Shown here in pieces: positions 35,922 through 45,083 of a stretch of 64,000 nt of DNA. Numbering within the stretch: the first letter of the stretch is position 1; each line of letters opens with the position of its first letter. A program made the translations under genes and the position numbers. The notes beneath the pieces were generated by a model, which was not told the origin of the DNA, did no database searches, and saw nothing but the letters and a program-made list of their open reading frames with translations. This DNA is from Curtobacterium luteum (GTDB lineage Bacteria > Actinomycetota > Actinomycetes > Actinomycetales > Microbacteriaceae): contig NZ_BMOI01000006.1 of the NCBI RefSeq assembly GCF_014646995.1, positions 62,001 to 126,000 of the forward strand, written 5' to 3'.

Positions 35922-37597
35922 GCGGTCACCGTCCCGAGGGCCGCGAGACGATCGGCGCGGCGACGACGCTGCACGACGGGGTCGGGCACGGGGACCGCGG
36001 CGAGCAGGCGTCGGGTGTAGTCGGTCTCCGGGTGGACGAGCGTGGCGCCGGTCGGCCCCTGCTCCTCGACGCCGCCCTGGCGCATCACGACGACACGCTC
36101 GGCGAACTGCTGCACGACGGCGAGGTCGTGCGAGACGAACAGGCAGGCGAAGCCCAGGTCGGCCTGGAGCTGGCGGAGCACGTCGAGCACGGTCTCCTGC
36201 ACGCTGACGTCGAGCGCGCTCGTCGGCTCGTCGGCCACGAGCAGCCGCGGGGACAGCACGAGCGCCCGCGCGAGCGACACCCGCTGCCGCTGGCCACCGG
36301 AGAGCTCCCGGGGTGCGCGGGACGCCAGGGTGCGCGGGAGGCGGACGGCGTCGAGCACCTCGTCGACGCGGCGACGCCTGTCGGCCGAGGACATCCCGCG
36401 GCGGTGCACGGCGAGGGGCTCGGCGATGCACTCGGCGACCGACATCCGGGCGTCGAGCGACGCCACCGGGTCCTGGAGGACCACACCGATCCCGGACCGC
36501 AGCGCGCGACGGGCGCGACCGCGGGAGCGGACGAGGTCGGTGCCGAACAGGTGCACGCTGCCCGCGGTCGGCCGGACGAGCCCCAGGGCCACGCGGGCGG
36601 CGGTCGACTTCCCCGAGCCGGACTCCCCGACGAGCCCGACGGTCTCGCCGGCGTGGACGGCGATGTCGATGCCGCGCAGCGCGTGCACGGCGCGTGCCCC
36701 GCGCCCGAACGTCACCGAGACGTCCCGCAGGTCGACCACCGGGGCCGTGTCGGGCCTCCCGGCCGGATCGGACCGAGCCGACGACGTGGACGACGTGCCC
36801 GTCGGGGCCGACGCCACCGTCAGCCGCGGCACCGCCGCGAGCAACCGCTTCGTGTAGTCGTGCTGCGGGCGGAGCAGGACGTCCTCGACCAGGCCGGTCT
36901 CGACGATCTCCCCCTGCAGCATCACCGCGACCCGGTCCGCGAAGTCCGCGACGACGCCCATGTTGTGCGTGACGAGCAGCACGCCCGTGCCGGTGTCGGC
37001 GGCGAGCCCGCGGAGCAGCTCGAGGATCTCGGCCTGCACGGTCACGTCGAGCGCGGTCGTGGGCTCGTCCGCGATGAGGAGCTTCGGCTGGTTCGCGATC
37101 GCCATGGCGATGACCACCCGCTGCCGCTGCCCACCGGACAGCTCGAACGGGTACGCCTTCGCACGCGCCGCCGGCGAGGGGATGCCGACCCGTTCGAGGA
37201 GCTCGACCGCGCGCGCCGCCGCGTCGGTCGCGGACACGTCCTGGTGGTTCCGGATGACCTCGGCGATCTGCGCGCCGACCCGGGTGAGGGGGTCGAGGGC
37301 GGTGGCGGGCTCCTGGAAGACCATGGAGACGGTGGACCCGCGGAGGGACCGGAGGGCGGGCTCGGGGGCGCCGACCACCTCGTGGCCGTCGACGACGGCA
37401 CTGCCCGTGGCGGTGGCGTTGCCGGGCAGCAGGCCCATCGCGGCGAGCGCGACGGTCGACTTGCCGGAGCCGGACTCCCCCACGAGCGCCAGCGTCTCGC
37501 CGGGTTCGACGTGCAGGGTGACCCCGCGGCCGGCGTCGACGGTGCCGGACTCGGTGGCGAAGGTGATCCCGAGGTCGGTGGTGGTCAGGATGGACAT
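35918..37597 (-). CDS. ABC transporter ATP-binding protein, two fused nucleotide-binding domains (DppD-DppF type)
   Basis: A 559-residue fusion of two ABC ATPases. Each half has a Walker A GESGSGKST, a signature LSGGQRQR and Walker B LLIADEPTTALD or LLVADEPTSALD. Each also ends in the oligopeptide-transporter C-terminal motif (HDYTKRLLAAVP and TDYTRRLLAAVP). It powers the importer formed by the two permeases and the lipoprotein encoded upstream. Its ATG shares a base with the DppC-like stop (TGATG), and its own stop overlaps the ROK kinase start. Confidence 0.93.
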   Translation of the reverse strand: MSILTTTDLGITFATESGTVDAGRGVTLHVEPGETLALVGESGSGKSTVALAAMGLLPGNATATGSAVVDGHEVVGAPEPALRSLRGSTVSMVFQEPATALDPLTRVGAQIAEVIRNHQDVSATDAAARAVELLERVGIPSPAARAKAYPFELSGGQRQRVVIAMAIANQPKLLIADEPTTALDVTVQAEILELLRGLAADTGTGVLLVTHNMGVVADFADRVAVMLQGEIVETGLVEDVLLRPQHDYTKRLLAAVPRLTVASAPTGTSSTSSARSDPAGRPDTAPVVDLRDVSVTFGRGARAVHALRGIDIAVHAGETVGLVGESGSGKSTAARVALGLVRPTAGSVHLFGTDLVRSRGRARRALRSGIGVVLQDPVASLDARMSVAECIAEPLAVHRRGMSSADRRRRVDEVLDAVRLPRTLASRAPRELSGGQRQRVSLARALVLSPRLLVADEPTSALDVSVQETVLDVLRQLQADLGFACLFVSHDLAVVQQFAERVVVMRQGGVEEQGPTGATLVHPETDYTRRLLAAVPVPDPVVQRRRRADRLAALGTVTA

Positions 37598-38490
37598 CAG
37601 CGGCCCCTCACGTCGAAGGCGTCCCGGAGCCCGTCGCCCACCGCGTTGAACGCGCAGACGACGAGGATCACGGCGAGTCCCGGCGGGACGATGAGCCACC
37701 ACCGCCCGGAGTAGGCGGAGGTCAGCCCGGCGGACAGCATCCCGCCCCAGTCGGTCGCGGGTGCCTGGACACCGAGCCCGAGGTACGAGACGTACGCCAC
37801 GAGCAGGATCGCGTCCGCGACCTGGAACGTCGCCGCGACGACGATCGTCGACACCGAGTTCGGCAGCAGGTGCCGACGGATCGCGCGGGCGTGGGAGCCG
37901 CCGATGGCGCGGAGGGTGAGGACGTAGTCGCGGTTCTTCAGCGTCAGGGTCTCGGCGCGGATGAGTCGGGAGGGCACGAGCCACGAGACCAGCCCGAGGA
38001 TCACGATGAGTCCCCAGACACCGGGGGTCGTGATCGCCGAGATGACGAGCAGGATGAAGAGCGCGGGGATCGCGATGCCGGCGTCGACGACCCGCATCAT
38101 GACGGCGTCGACCCAACCGCCGACGTACCCGGCGACCGAGCCCCAGAGCGTCCCGACGACCGTCGCCAGGATGCCCGCGGCGATGCCGACCAAGAGCGAC
38201 ACTTTCCCGCCGAACATGAGGCGGCCGAGGACGTCGTGCCCGACGGCGTCGGTGCCGAGCAGGTGCGCGGCACCCGGGGCGAGGTTCACCTGGTCCAACT
38301 GGGTGTGGGTCTGGTCGGTCGGGTACAGGAACGGACCGACGAAGCAGAACAGCATGACCACGACGATGACGACGAGGCCGATCACCGCGAGGGTGTTGCG
38401 GCGGAAGCGCCGGGCGGCGAGCCGCCAGCCGGTCGATGCGACCGTGACGGGGGCGCCCGGGGCTTCGGGTGCCAGTTGTACGACGCTCAT
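37597..38490 (-). CDS. ABC transporter permease, DppC-like
   Basis: A 297-residue permease with the N-terminal OppC_N segment and the inner-membrane motif LSWLVPSRLIRAETLTLKNR, RAIGGSHARAIRRHLLPN, which contains the EAA-type coupling loop. About six helices are visible. ATG 38490 overlaps the stop of a 21-codon ORF lying between the two permease genes. Confidence 0.92.
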   Translation of the reverse strand: MSVVQLAPEAPGAPVTVASTGWRLAARRFRRNTLAVIGLVVIVVVMLFCFVGPFLYPTDQTHTQLDQVNLAPGAAHLLGTDAVGHDVLGRLMFGGKVSLLVGIAAGILATVVGTLWGSVAGYVGGWVDAVMMRVVDAGIAIPALFILLVISAITTPGVWGLIVILGLVSWLVPSRLIRAETLTLKNRDYVLTLRAIGGSHARAIRRHLLPNSVSTIVVAATFQVADAILLVAYVSYLGLGVQAPATDWGGMLSAGLTSAYSGRWWLIVPPGLAVILVVCAFNAVGDGLRDAFDVRGR

Positions 38491-38552
38491 GCGCGGACTC
38501 CCATCCCGTCGTTGGTGGGCGCAGTGTCGATGAGGGACGTGACGACGCTCAT
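38487..38552 (-). CDS. 21-codon ORF between the two permease genes
   Basis: This ORF starts at an ATG that overlaps the DppB-like stop (ATGA) and stops at a TGA that overlaps the DppC-like ATG (ATGA), so it fits exactly between two coupled genes. Its first four residues (MSVV) repeat those of the DppC-like protein because the 17-mer ACGACGCTCATGCGCGG occurs at both junctions (38480-38496 and 38542-38558). It may be a by-product of a local duplication that preserved coupling, or a genuine tiny peptide. No homology is known to me. Confidence 0.45.
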   Translation of the reverse strand: MSVVTSLIDTAPTNDGMGVRA

Positions 38553-39508
38553 GCGCGGCTCGCCTTCGTTCGCGGGTCGATGACGGACTGCGCGACGTCG
38601 GCGAGCAGCGTGCCCACCACGGTCGCGATCGAGATGACGAGGACGCAGCCGAGCAGGGTCGGGTAGTCCGAGGTCTGCGCGGCGTTCCAGAACAGCAGAC
38701 CCATGCCGGGGTAGTTGAAGAGCTGCTCGGTGACGAGCGCGCCGCCGAACAGCACGGGCAGGTAGTACCCGAGCATCGCGACGACCGGGGTCAGGGAGTT
38801 CCGGAAGACGTGCCGCCGGAGGATGGTCACCGTCGACGCGCCACCGGCCCGGGCGGTGCGCACGTAGTCCTCCTGCAGGTTCTCGAGCGTCGACGCCCGC
38901 ATGTACCGGCTGAACACGGCGATCATCGCGAGTGCGCCCGTGACCACCGGCAGCACGAGGCCGGCCGGGTCCTGGAAGACCTCGGCGAGGGTGGTGCCGC
39001 TCGGCGCCTGCGCGGGCAGCCACGGCAGCTGCTGGCTGAACACGATGATGAGGAGCAGCCCGAGGAAGAACGCGGGCGTCGAGTAGAACACGAACGCCAG
39101 CGCGGTGGCGGCGTAGTCGACGGCACCGTTGCGGCGCACGGCCTGCCACATGCCGACGGGGATCGCGATGACGAGCCCGAGGACGGCGGACATCCCGGTG
39201 AGCACGAGGGTCTTCGGCAGGCGCTCGGCGATGAGCTGCGAGACCGGTTCGTTGAGCGTGTACGACATGCCGATGTCGCCGGTGAGCAGACGACCGAGGA
39301 ACCGGAGGTACTGCACGGGCAGCGGCTGGTCGAGTCCCTGGGACTGGTTGAAGGCGGCGATCTGCGCCGGCGTCGCGGAGACGCCGAGGACGCCGCGGGC
39401 GGGTCCGCCCGGCAGGGCGTGCAGCAGGCAGAACACGACGATCGTGACGATGAGGACAACGGCGAGTGCTTGCAGCACGCGCCGGAGCAGGTACAGGGCT
39501 GTGGTCAT
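38549..39508 (-). CDS. ABC transporter permease, DppB-like
   Basis: A 319-residue permease of the oligopeptide/dipeptide type. It opens with TALYLLRRVLQALAVVLIV and carries RYMRASTLENLQEDYVRTAR-AGG as the EAA coupling loop, with NSLTPVVAMLGYYLPVLFGG after it. About six helices. It follows the substrate-binding protein gene with a 91-bp gap that holds a strong hairpin. Confidence 0.92.
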   Translation of the reverse strand: MTTALYLLRRVLQALAVVLIVTIVVFCLLHALPGGPARGVLGVSATPAQIAAFNQSQGLDQPLPVQYLRFLGRLLTGDIGMSYTLNEPVSQLIAERLPKTLVLTGMSAVLGLVIAIPVGMWQAVRRNGAVDYAATALAFVFYSTPAFFLGLLLIIVFSQQLPWLPAQAPSGTTLAEVFQDPAGLVLPVVTGALAMIAVFSRYMRASTLENLQEDYVRTARAGGASTVTILRRHVFRNSLTPVVAMLGYYLPVLFGGALVTEQLFNYPGMGLLFWNAAQTSDYPTLLGCVLVISIATVVGTLLADVAQSVIDPRTKASRA

Positions 39509-39546
39509 GCGGCTTCCGATGGTCGGGTCGGGGACGTGAGCCGGGA

Positions 39547-39585
39547 GGGAGGCGCGGTGCGCGTCGGACGCGCACCGCGCCTCCC
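39547..39585 (-). terminator. Intra-operon hairpin after the substrate-binding protein gene
   Basis: GGGAGGCGCGGTGCGCGTC pairs perfectly with its complement 39567-39585, a 19-bp stem that would open to a small apical loop. It lies between the SBP gene and the permease genes of the same operon. It belongs to the GGAGGCGCGGTG palindrome family and probably attenuates transcription so that SBP is made in excess over the membrane parts. Confidence 0.7.
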
Positions 39586-39599
39586 GGCTGTCCTTGGTG

Positions 39600-41399
39600 T
39601 TACTTGCTCCACTTCCACTGCGCGGGGTGGAAGTTCGCGAGGGAGTCCTGGTCGAACCCGGTCAGGCCCTTCTTGACGACCGAGATCTGGTAGTCGGGCT
39701 CGGGGAGCCAGATCACCGGGAGGTCCTTCGCGACGGCCGCGCTGTAGGCCTGGACGGCCGACGAGTCGGTCGAGGTGGTGGTCGCGTCGATGAGCTGGTC
39801 GACCTCCTTGTTCGAGTACGAGCCGAAGTTCGCCGACCCACCGGTCTGGAACAGCGACTCACCGGTCGGGTAGGCCGGGAAGTACCAGCTGCCCGCGGTG
39901 CCGAAGAAGGAGAGGTCCCAGTCGCAGCTGGCCTCGTCGCTCGTGCAGGTCGGGGTCTGCGACAGGACGCTCGACACCGGCGCGGTCTTGATCGTGAAGC
40001 CGATGCCGGTCTTCGCGAGCGAGGACTGGATCGCGCTCATCATGTTGTCGGTCACGGTCGAGCCGGACTGCGAGAGCACGTTCATCGTGAACTTCGTGCC
40101 CTTGTCCACGCCCTCGCCGCACTGGCTGTCGGAGGTGCCCGGGTCGGTGCAGACCATCGTGCCGCCCTGCTCCTCCCAGCCGTGGCTGGTCAGCAGGTCC
40201 TTGGCCTTCGACGTGCTGAACGGGTACGGGTTGTCCTTCTGGACGCTCGAGACGTAGTCGGACTCCTGCGCCTGCGGGATCGGGCCGTAGGTCGAGGTCG
40301 CGGTGCCGTTGAAGACGACCTTCGACAGCGAGGTCTGGTCGATCGACATCTGCACGGCCTGGCGGGCGTACAGCTGCTTGAACACCGCCCCCATCGTCGG
40401 GTTGTTGAAGTTGTACGGCATGTACGTGATCGCCCAGCCGGTCCACGGCTGCACCTCGTAGCCCTTGGCCTCGAACGACTGCTTCTGGTCCATGTCGGTG
40501 GCGTTGATGTAGCCGTAGTCGACACCGCCCGAGCGGACCGCGTTGACCTCGGCGTCCGCGGACGTGAACGGCAGCAGGTTCACGGTCGTGATGGAGGGCT
40601 TCTCGCCGCCGTCGTACTTCGTGTTCGCGGTGAGGGTGACCTTGCCGGCGGTGGTGAACGCACTCACGCCGTACGGGCCGGAGATCGTCTTCCACAGGTC
40701 GTCGCTGGCGTAGTCCGAGATCTTGCCCGCGGCGGTGTTGAGGTACTTCCAGACCTCCTTCGCGCCGGCCGTCGTCTCGTCCGCGTTTCCGACGGAGCCG
40801 CTCGCGCTCGTCTTGTCCCACGCGTGCTGCGGCAGCGGGACGATGTGGCTCAGCTGGTTCGCGAGCATCCAGTCCGCGTTGTACGCCTTGTCGAACGTGA
40901 TCGTGAAGTGGGTGTCGTCCACCGTCGTGAAGGACGTCCAGTTGTCGGGCGCCTTGCCCTTCGAGTACGAGCCCCACTGGTCCTTGTTCGCCTTGATGAG
41001 GTTGAACCAGAACTCGACGTCGCGGCTGGTGATCGGCTTGCCGTCCGACCAGTGGCGGTCGCCGAGGGTCACCTCGACACTCTTGCCGTCCTTCGCGAAC
41101 GCGGCGTCGGTGGCCACGGATCCGGCTTTGTTCCACGCGATCTTGCCCGTCGAGCCGTCGTAGGCGACGAGCGGCTCGTACAGCGATTGCGCGATCGAGC
41201 CGTTGTTCGTGTTGAGGTGGGCGGCCGTCCCGATCGGGAGGATCCAGTTCGGCGTGAAGTTCGCCGGCAGCGCGTAGTCGATCTCGTCGGCGTTGCTGCT
41301 GCCGGACGAGGCGTTGCCGCCCCCGGAGCAGCCGGCGAGCAGCGCGCTCACGGCGATCGCGGCTCCGGTGAGGAGCGCCCAGCGACGGGGCTTGGTCAT
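39600..41399 (-). CDS. ABC transporter substrate-binding lipoprotein, family 5
   Basis: A 599-residue lipoprotein. The signal peptide ends in the lipobox LLAGC (about residues 20-24), followed by a Gly/Ser linker and an SBP_bac_5 domain (SLYEPLVAYDG, HWSDGKPITSRDVEFWF, YINATDMDQKQ, RQAVQMSIDQTSL). Such proteins bind peptides, nickel or, in some groups, oligosaccharides. ATG 41399 has AGGAG upstream. It is the first gene of the operon SBP-permease-permease-ATPase-ROK kinase and diverges from a ROK repressor. Confidence 0.92.
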   Translation of the reverse strand: MTKPRRWALLTGAAIAVSALLAGCSGGGNASSGSSNADEIDYALPANFTPNWILPIGTAAHLNTNNGSIAQSLYEPLVAYDGSTGKIAWNKAGSVATDAAFAKDGKSVEVTLGDRHWSDGKPITSRDVEFWFNLIKANKDQWGSYSKGKAPDNWTSFTTVDDTHFTITFDKAYNADWMLANQLSHIVPLPQHAWDKTSASGSVGNADETTAGAKEVWKYLNTAAGKISDYASDDLWKTISGPYGVSAFTTAGKVTLTANTKYDGGEKPSITTVNLLPFTSADAEVNAVRSGGVDYGYINATDMDQKQSFEAKGYEVQPWTGWAITYMPYNFNNPTMGAVFKQLYARQAVQMSIDQTSLSKVVFNGTATSTYGPIPQAQESDYVSSVQKDNPYPFSTSKAKDLLTSHGWEEQGGTMVCTDPGTSDSQCGEGVDKGTKFTMNVLSQSGSTVTDNMMSAIQSSLAKTGIGFTIKTAPVSSVLSQTPTCTSDEASCDWDLSFFGTAGSWYFPAYPTGESLFQTGGSANFGSYSNKEVDQLIDATTTSTDSSAVQAYSAAVAKDLPVIWLPEPDYQISVVKKGLTGFDQDSLANFHPAQWKWSK

Positions 41400-41614
41400 G
41401 TGTGTCTCCTGGTGCGTGGGAAGTGTCGGGGTGTGGAGCACGCGTGCCGGTCGGCACGGGGACAGTCAATGACCAAAGCCGTTGGAAAAACAAACATCTC
41501 CGTGTAAATAGTGCGTTTCTGCGGAACGGACGAAAGGGTGGACGGGTCGGATCACCGCCTAGGCTCGGCTCCACGGGCGGTCGTCGACCGCTTTCCACCG
41601 GATTGGAGAAAGTC
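41400..41614. promoter_or_regulatory. Divergent promoter/operator region, SBP operon versus ROK repressor
   Basis: This 215-bp gap has an AT-rich core at about 41475-41525 (GGAAAAACAAACATC, GTGTAAATAG) that stands out from the GC-rich surroundings. It should hold both promoters and the ROK repressor site. AAACAAAC resembles a half of XylR-type ROK operators, but no complete dyad is obvious. Confidence 0.5.
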
Positions 41615-42799
41615 GTGCCGGACCTCAGTGCCCGCGTCCTGGAGCTCGTCGCCTCCGGACAGGCCTCCAGCCGCACCGAGATCGCGGCCCTGCTCGCCGC
41701 GGTGCCCTCGACGGTGTCCCACGTGGTCGCGCAGCTCCTGTCCCACGGTCTGCTCGCGGAGGAGGGCACGGACGTCTCGACGGGGGGTCGCCCGCGCAAG
41801 GCGCTCCGGATCGGCGGCGCCGACGAGTACGCGGTCGCCGCGGACGTCGGCGGCGGTCACGCCCGCATCGGGGTGGTCCGGCCGGGAGGCGCGCTCGAGT
41901 CCGTCGCGAACGTCCCGTTCGCGCTCGCGGACGGCCCGACCGCCGGGCTGCAACGGCTGGCCGGTCTGCTCGAGCGGCTCGCGGACGACCAGGGGCGCGC
42001 GGGCCTCCGCGGCGTCGGGCTCAGCCTCCCCGGCCCCGTCGACGTCGAGGCCGGGGTCGTCGACCTCCCGAGCCGCATGCCGGGGTGGAACGGGTTCCCG
42101 GTGGCGGCGTGGCTGACCGAACGGTTCGGCCTCCCCGCCGTCGTCGACAACGACGCGAACTGCATGGCCGCCGGCGAGCAGAGCGTGCAGGACCCCTCGC
42201 GGCGCCAGACCATCACCATCAAGGCGGGGTCGGCGATCGGCGCAGGCATCGTCATCGACGGTCGCCTGTACCGCGGGGCGACCGGCTCCGCGGGGGACAT
42301 CACGCACGTCCGGATCGACGCCGCCGGTGACACCCCGTGCTCGTGCGGCAACACCGGGTGCCTCGAGACGGTGGCCTCCGGGGCCGCCCTCGTGCGCATC
42401 CTGTCGGGTGCCGGGGTCGCGGTCGAGTCCACGGCGGACGTCGTGCGCCTCGCTTCGGACGCCCACCCGGAGGCGACCCGGGCGGTGCGCCTGGCCGGTC
42501 GTTACCTCGGTGAGGTCCTCGCCGCGAACGTGAACTTCTTCAACCCGGACGCCGTCTACCTCGGTGGCATCCTGTCCACCCTCGACCCGTTCATCGCCGC
42601 GGTCCGCAGCCAGCTGTACGAGAGCTGCCACCCGCTCATGACGCAGCACCTCGCGATCGAGCCGGTGTCCCTCGGTGCCGACGCCGGGCTCGTCGGGGCC
42701 GGTCAGTTCGCGTTGCAGCGCGGACTCACGGCCTCGCTCGAGGAGCTGTCCGCACCCATCCCGCAGTCCACCGCCCGGAAGAGGAGCGTCCGTGTCTGA
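41615..42799 (+). CDS. ROK family transcriptional repressor (NagC/XylR type)
   Basis: A 394-residue regulator with an N-terminal winged helix-turn-helix (RTEIAALLAAVPSTVSHVVAQLL, then GRPRKALRI) and a ROK sugar-binding domain (ADVGGGHARIGVV, VVDNDANCMAAGE, and the zinc motif CSCGNTGCLE). GTG 41615 is preceded by GGAGAA four bases upstream; the frame is open upstream but not gene-like. It probably represses the divergent importer operon and its own operon with the M81 peptidase and CutC, released by a sugar. Confidence 0.88.
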   Translation: MPDLSARVLELVASGQASSRTEIAALLAAVPSTVSHVVAQLLSHGLLAEEGTDVSTGGRPRKALRIGGADEYAVAADVGGGHARIGVVRPGGALESVANVPFALADGPTAGLQRLAGLLERLADDQGRAGLRGVGLSLPGPVDVEAGVVDLPSRMPGWNGFPVAAWLTERFGLPAVVDNDANCMAAGEQSVQDPSRRQTITIKAGSAIGAGIVIDGRLYRGATGSAGDITHVRIDAAGDTPCSCGNTGCLETVASGAALVRILSGAGVAVESTADVVRLASDAHPEATRAVRLAGRYLGEVLAANVNFFNPDAVYLGGILSTLDPFIAAVRSQLYESCHPLMTQHLAIEPVSLGADAGLVGAGQFALQRGLTASLEELSAPIPQSTARKRSVRV

Positions 42800-44333
42800 G
42801 TCCCACCCCACCCCCACCGCACGTCGTCCGGTCATCGCGATCGCCGGACTCGCCATCGAGACCTCGACCTTCACGCCCACCCGGACACACGCAGCCGCCT
42901 TCCACCCGGACCGGGGCGACGAGGTGGTCGCGCGGTACCCGTTCCTCGCGGACATCGCCGACCGCGCCGAGTTCCGGGGTGCGCTCATCGGGCACGCCCT
43001 GCCCGGCGGGGTCGTCGACCGCGACTCGTACGAATCGCTGGCCGACGAGATCGTGTCCCGGCTGGGCGCGATCACCGCCGCCGAGCAGCTCGACGGCCTC
43101 TGGTACGACATCCACGGCGCGATGGTCGTCGACGGGCTCGACGACGCCGAGACCGACCTGCTCGGCCGCATCCGCGCGGTCGTCGGGCCGGACGTCGTCG
43201 TGTCGGCGTCCATGGACCTGCACGGCAACGTCACGGCCGAGCTCGCGCACCAGGTCGACCTCGTCACCTGCTACCGGATGGCCCCGCACGAGGACGCCCT
43301 CGAGACGAAGGAACGCGCGGTCCGGAACCTCGTCGACGTGCTCACGACCCGACCGGTCGGGCAGCAGCGGCCCGTGAAGGCGTGGGTCCCGATCCCCGTG
43401 CTGCTCCCCGGCGAGCAGACCTCGACCCGCATCGAGCCCGCGGCGTCGCTGTACGCGCAGGTACCGGAGGTCGAGGCGACCCCCGGTGTCCTCGACGCAG
43501 CGATCTGGGTCGGGTACGCGTGGGCCGACCAGCCGCGCGACCGTGCCGTGACGGTCGTCACCGGGTGGGACCGCGAGGCCGTCGCCGCCGGTGCGGAGCG
43601 GCTCGCCCGCGCGTTCTGGGACGTCCGCGAGGAGTTCGTCTTCGTCGCCCCGACCGGTTCGTTCGACGAGTGTCTGACCGCGGCGCTCGCCCCGGGTGCG
43701 GCGCGGCCGTTCTTCGTGTCCGACTCCGGCGACAACCCGACGGCGGGCGGCTCCGGGGACATGACGTGGGGGCTCACCCGGGTGCTCGCGAACCCAGTGT
43801 TCGCGAGCACGGACGGCCCGACCGTGATCTACGCGAGCGTTCCCGGTCCCGCGGCCGTGGAGACCGCGGTCGAGGCCGGGGTGGGCGCGACCGTCACCGT
43901 CACCGCGGGTGCCGAGGTCGACGACCTGCACGCCGGGCCGATCACCATGACCGGGCGGGTCCACGCGGTCAAGCACGGGGACCGGGACGCGGAGACCGAG
44001 GTCGTCCTGCAGGTCGGGTCGGTGTTCGCGATCCTCACGAAGCTCCGGAAGCCGTACCACCACGAGCACGACTTCACCGACCTCGACCTCGCTCCGCGGG
44101 ACGCCGACCTCGTGATCGTGAAGATCGGCTACCTCGAACCCGAGCTCTTCGACATGGCTGCGGACTGGATGCTCGCCCTCACGCCCGGCGGCGTCGACCA
44201 GGACCTCGAGCGCCTCGGCCACCACAGGATCCAGCGCCCGATGTTCCCCTACGATCGGGTGTTCCCGTCGGCGCCCGACCTCGGCGCCCGGATCATCCCA
44301 CCGTCGAACGAACCCCTCGGAGCCATCGCGTGA
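42792..44333 (+). CDS. M81 family metallopeptidase (MlrC-like)
   Basis: A 513-residue protein of the microcystinase C family. Probable zinc ligands and active-site residues are seen in IAGLAIETSTFTP, LWYDIHGAMV, SASMDLHGNVT and CYRMAPHEDALETKERA; GDNPTAGGSGDMTW is also typical. MlrC cleaves a linear peptide product of microcystin degradation; most relatives have unknown substrates, perhaps unusual or D-/beta-amino acid peptides. GTG 42792, with GAGGAG upstream, overlaps the ROK repressor stop by 8 nt, so the two are one operon. Confidence 0.87.
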   Translation: MSESHPTPTARRPVIAIAGLAIETSTFTPTRTHAAAFHPDRGDEVVARYPFLADIADRAEFRGALIGHALPGGVVDRDSYESLADEIVSRLGAITAAEQLDGLWYDIHGAMVVDGLDDAETDLLGRIRAVVGPDVVVSASMDLHGNVTAELAHQVDLVTCYRMAPHEDALETKERAVRNLVDVLTTRPVGQQRPVKAWVPIPVLLPGEQTSTRIEPAASLYAQVPEVEATPGVLDAAIWVGYAWADQPRDRAVTVVTGWDREAVAAGAERLARAFWDVREEFVFVAPTGSFDECLTAALAPGAARPFFVSDSGDNPTAGGSGDMTWGLTRVLANPVFASTDGPTVIYASVPGPAAVETAVEAGVGATVTVTAGAEVDDLHAGPITMTGRVHAVKHGDRDAETEVVLQVGSVFAILTKLRKPYHHEHDFTDLDLAPRDADLVIVKIGYLEPELFDMAADWMLALTPGGVDQDLERLGHHRIQRPMFPYDRVFPSAPDLGARIIPPSNEPLGAIA

Positions 44334-45076
44334 CCACCGCCTCCGTCGCCCTCGAGATCGCGGTGACCTCCCCCGCCGGGGCCGTCGTCGCCCGCGAGCA
44401 CGGCGCCGACCGCGTCGAGCTCTGCGTCGGCCTGGAGCTCGGCGGACTCACCCCGTCCCAGGCCCTCGTCGAGACGGTGCACGAGACCGGCATCCCGGCG
44501 CACGCGCTCGTCCGGTGCCGCCCGGGCGGGTTCGTGCACGACCGCGGCGAGCTCGAGCTCATGGAACGCGAGGTGCGGACGGTGCTGCGCTCCGGCGCGG
44601 CCGGGGTGGTGGTCGGCGCGCTCCGGCCCGACCGCACGCTCGACGTCGACGCGCTCCGTCGGTTCGTCGACGCCGCACGCTCGGTGAGCGCCGTCGCGGA
44701 GGTCACCCTGCACCGCGCGGTCGACCACACCGCAGACCCGGTCCGAGCGGCCGCGGCACTGCACGACCTCGGCTTCACCCGTGTCCTGACGTCCGGCGGG
44801 GCGTCGACGGCCGTCGCAGGTGCCGGCACGATCACCCGGATGGTGGACGCCGCCGGGTCGGTCCAGGTGATGGCCGGCGCCGGCGTCACCCCCGCGGACG
44901 TCCCGGCACTCGTCGCGACCGGTGCCGCGGCCGTCCACCTCTCGGCGAAGCGCCGCGCATCCGGCAGCGCCCACGCGGGGGTGCCGATGGGCGGGTCCGA
45001 CGACGGGTCCGCGCACTTCGTCACGGACGCCGAGGTCGTCGCCGCCGCCCGACGGGCCGTCGACGCCGTCGGCTGA
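44330..45076 (+). CDS. cutC: CutC family protein
   Basis: A 248-residue TIM-barrel protein with the CutC landmarks LEIAVTSPAGAVVAREHGADRVELC, GGLTPS, RPGGFVH, VVGALRPD, TLHRAVDH and LTSGGAS. Once linked to copper homeostasis, its real role is unclear, and clustering with sugar genes is common. GTG 44330 overlaps the M81 stop (GTGA). It closes the ROK-M81-CutC operon and is convergent with a TetR gene 7 bp away. Confidence 0.9.
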   Translation: MTTASVALEIAVTSPAGAVVAREHGADRVELCVGLELGGLTPSQALVETVHETGIPAHALVRCRPGGFVHDRGELELMEREVRTVLRSGAAGVVVGALRPDRTLDVDALRRFVDAARSVSAVAEVTLHRAVDHTADPVRAAAALHDLGFTRVLTSGGASTAVAGAGTITRMVDAAGSVQVMAGAGVTPADVPALVATGAAAVHLSAKRRASGSAHAGVPMGGSDDGSAHFVTDAEVVAAARRAVDAVG

Positions 45077-45083
45077 CCGGCCG

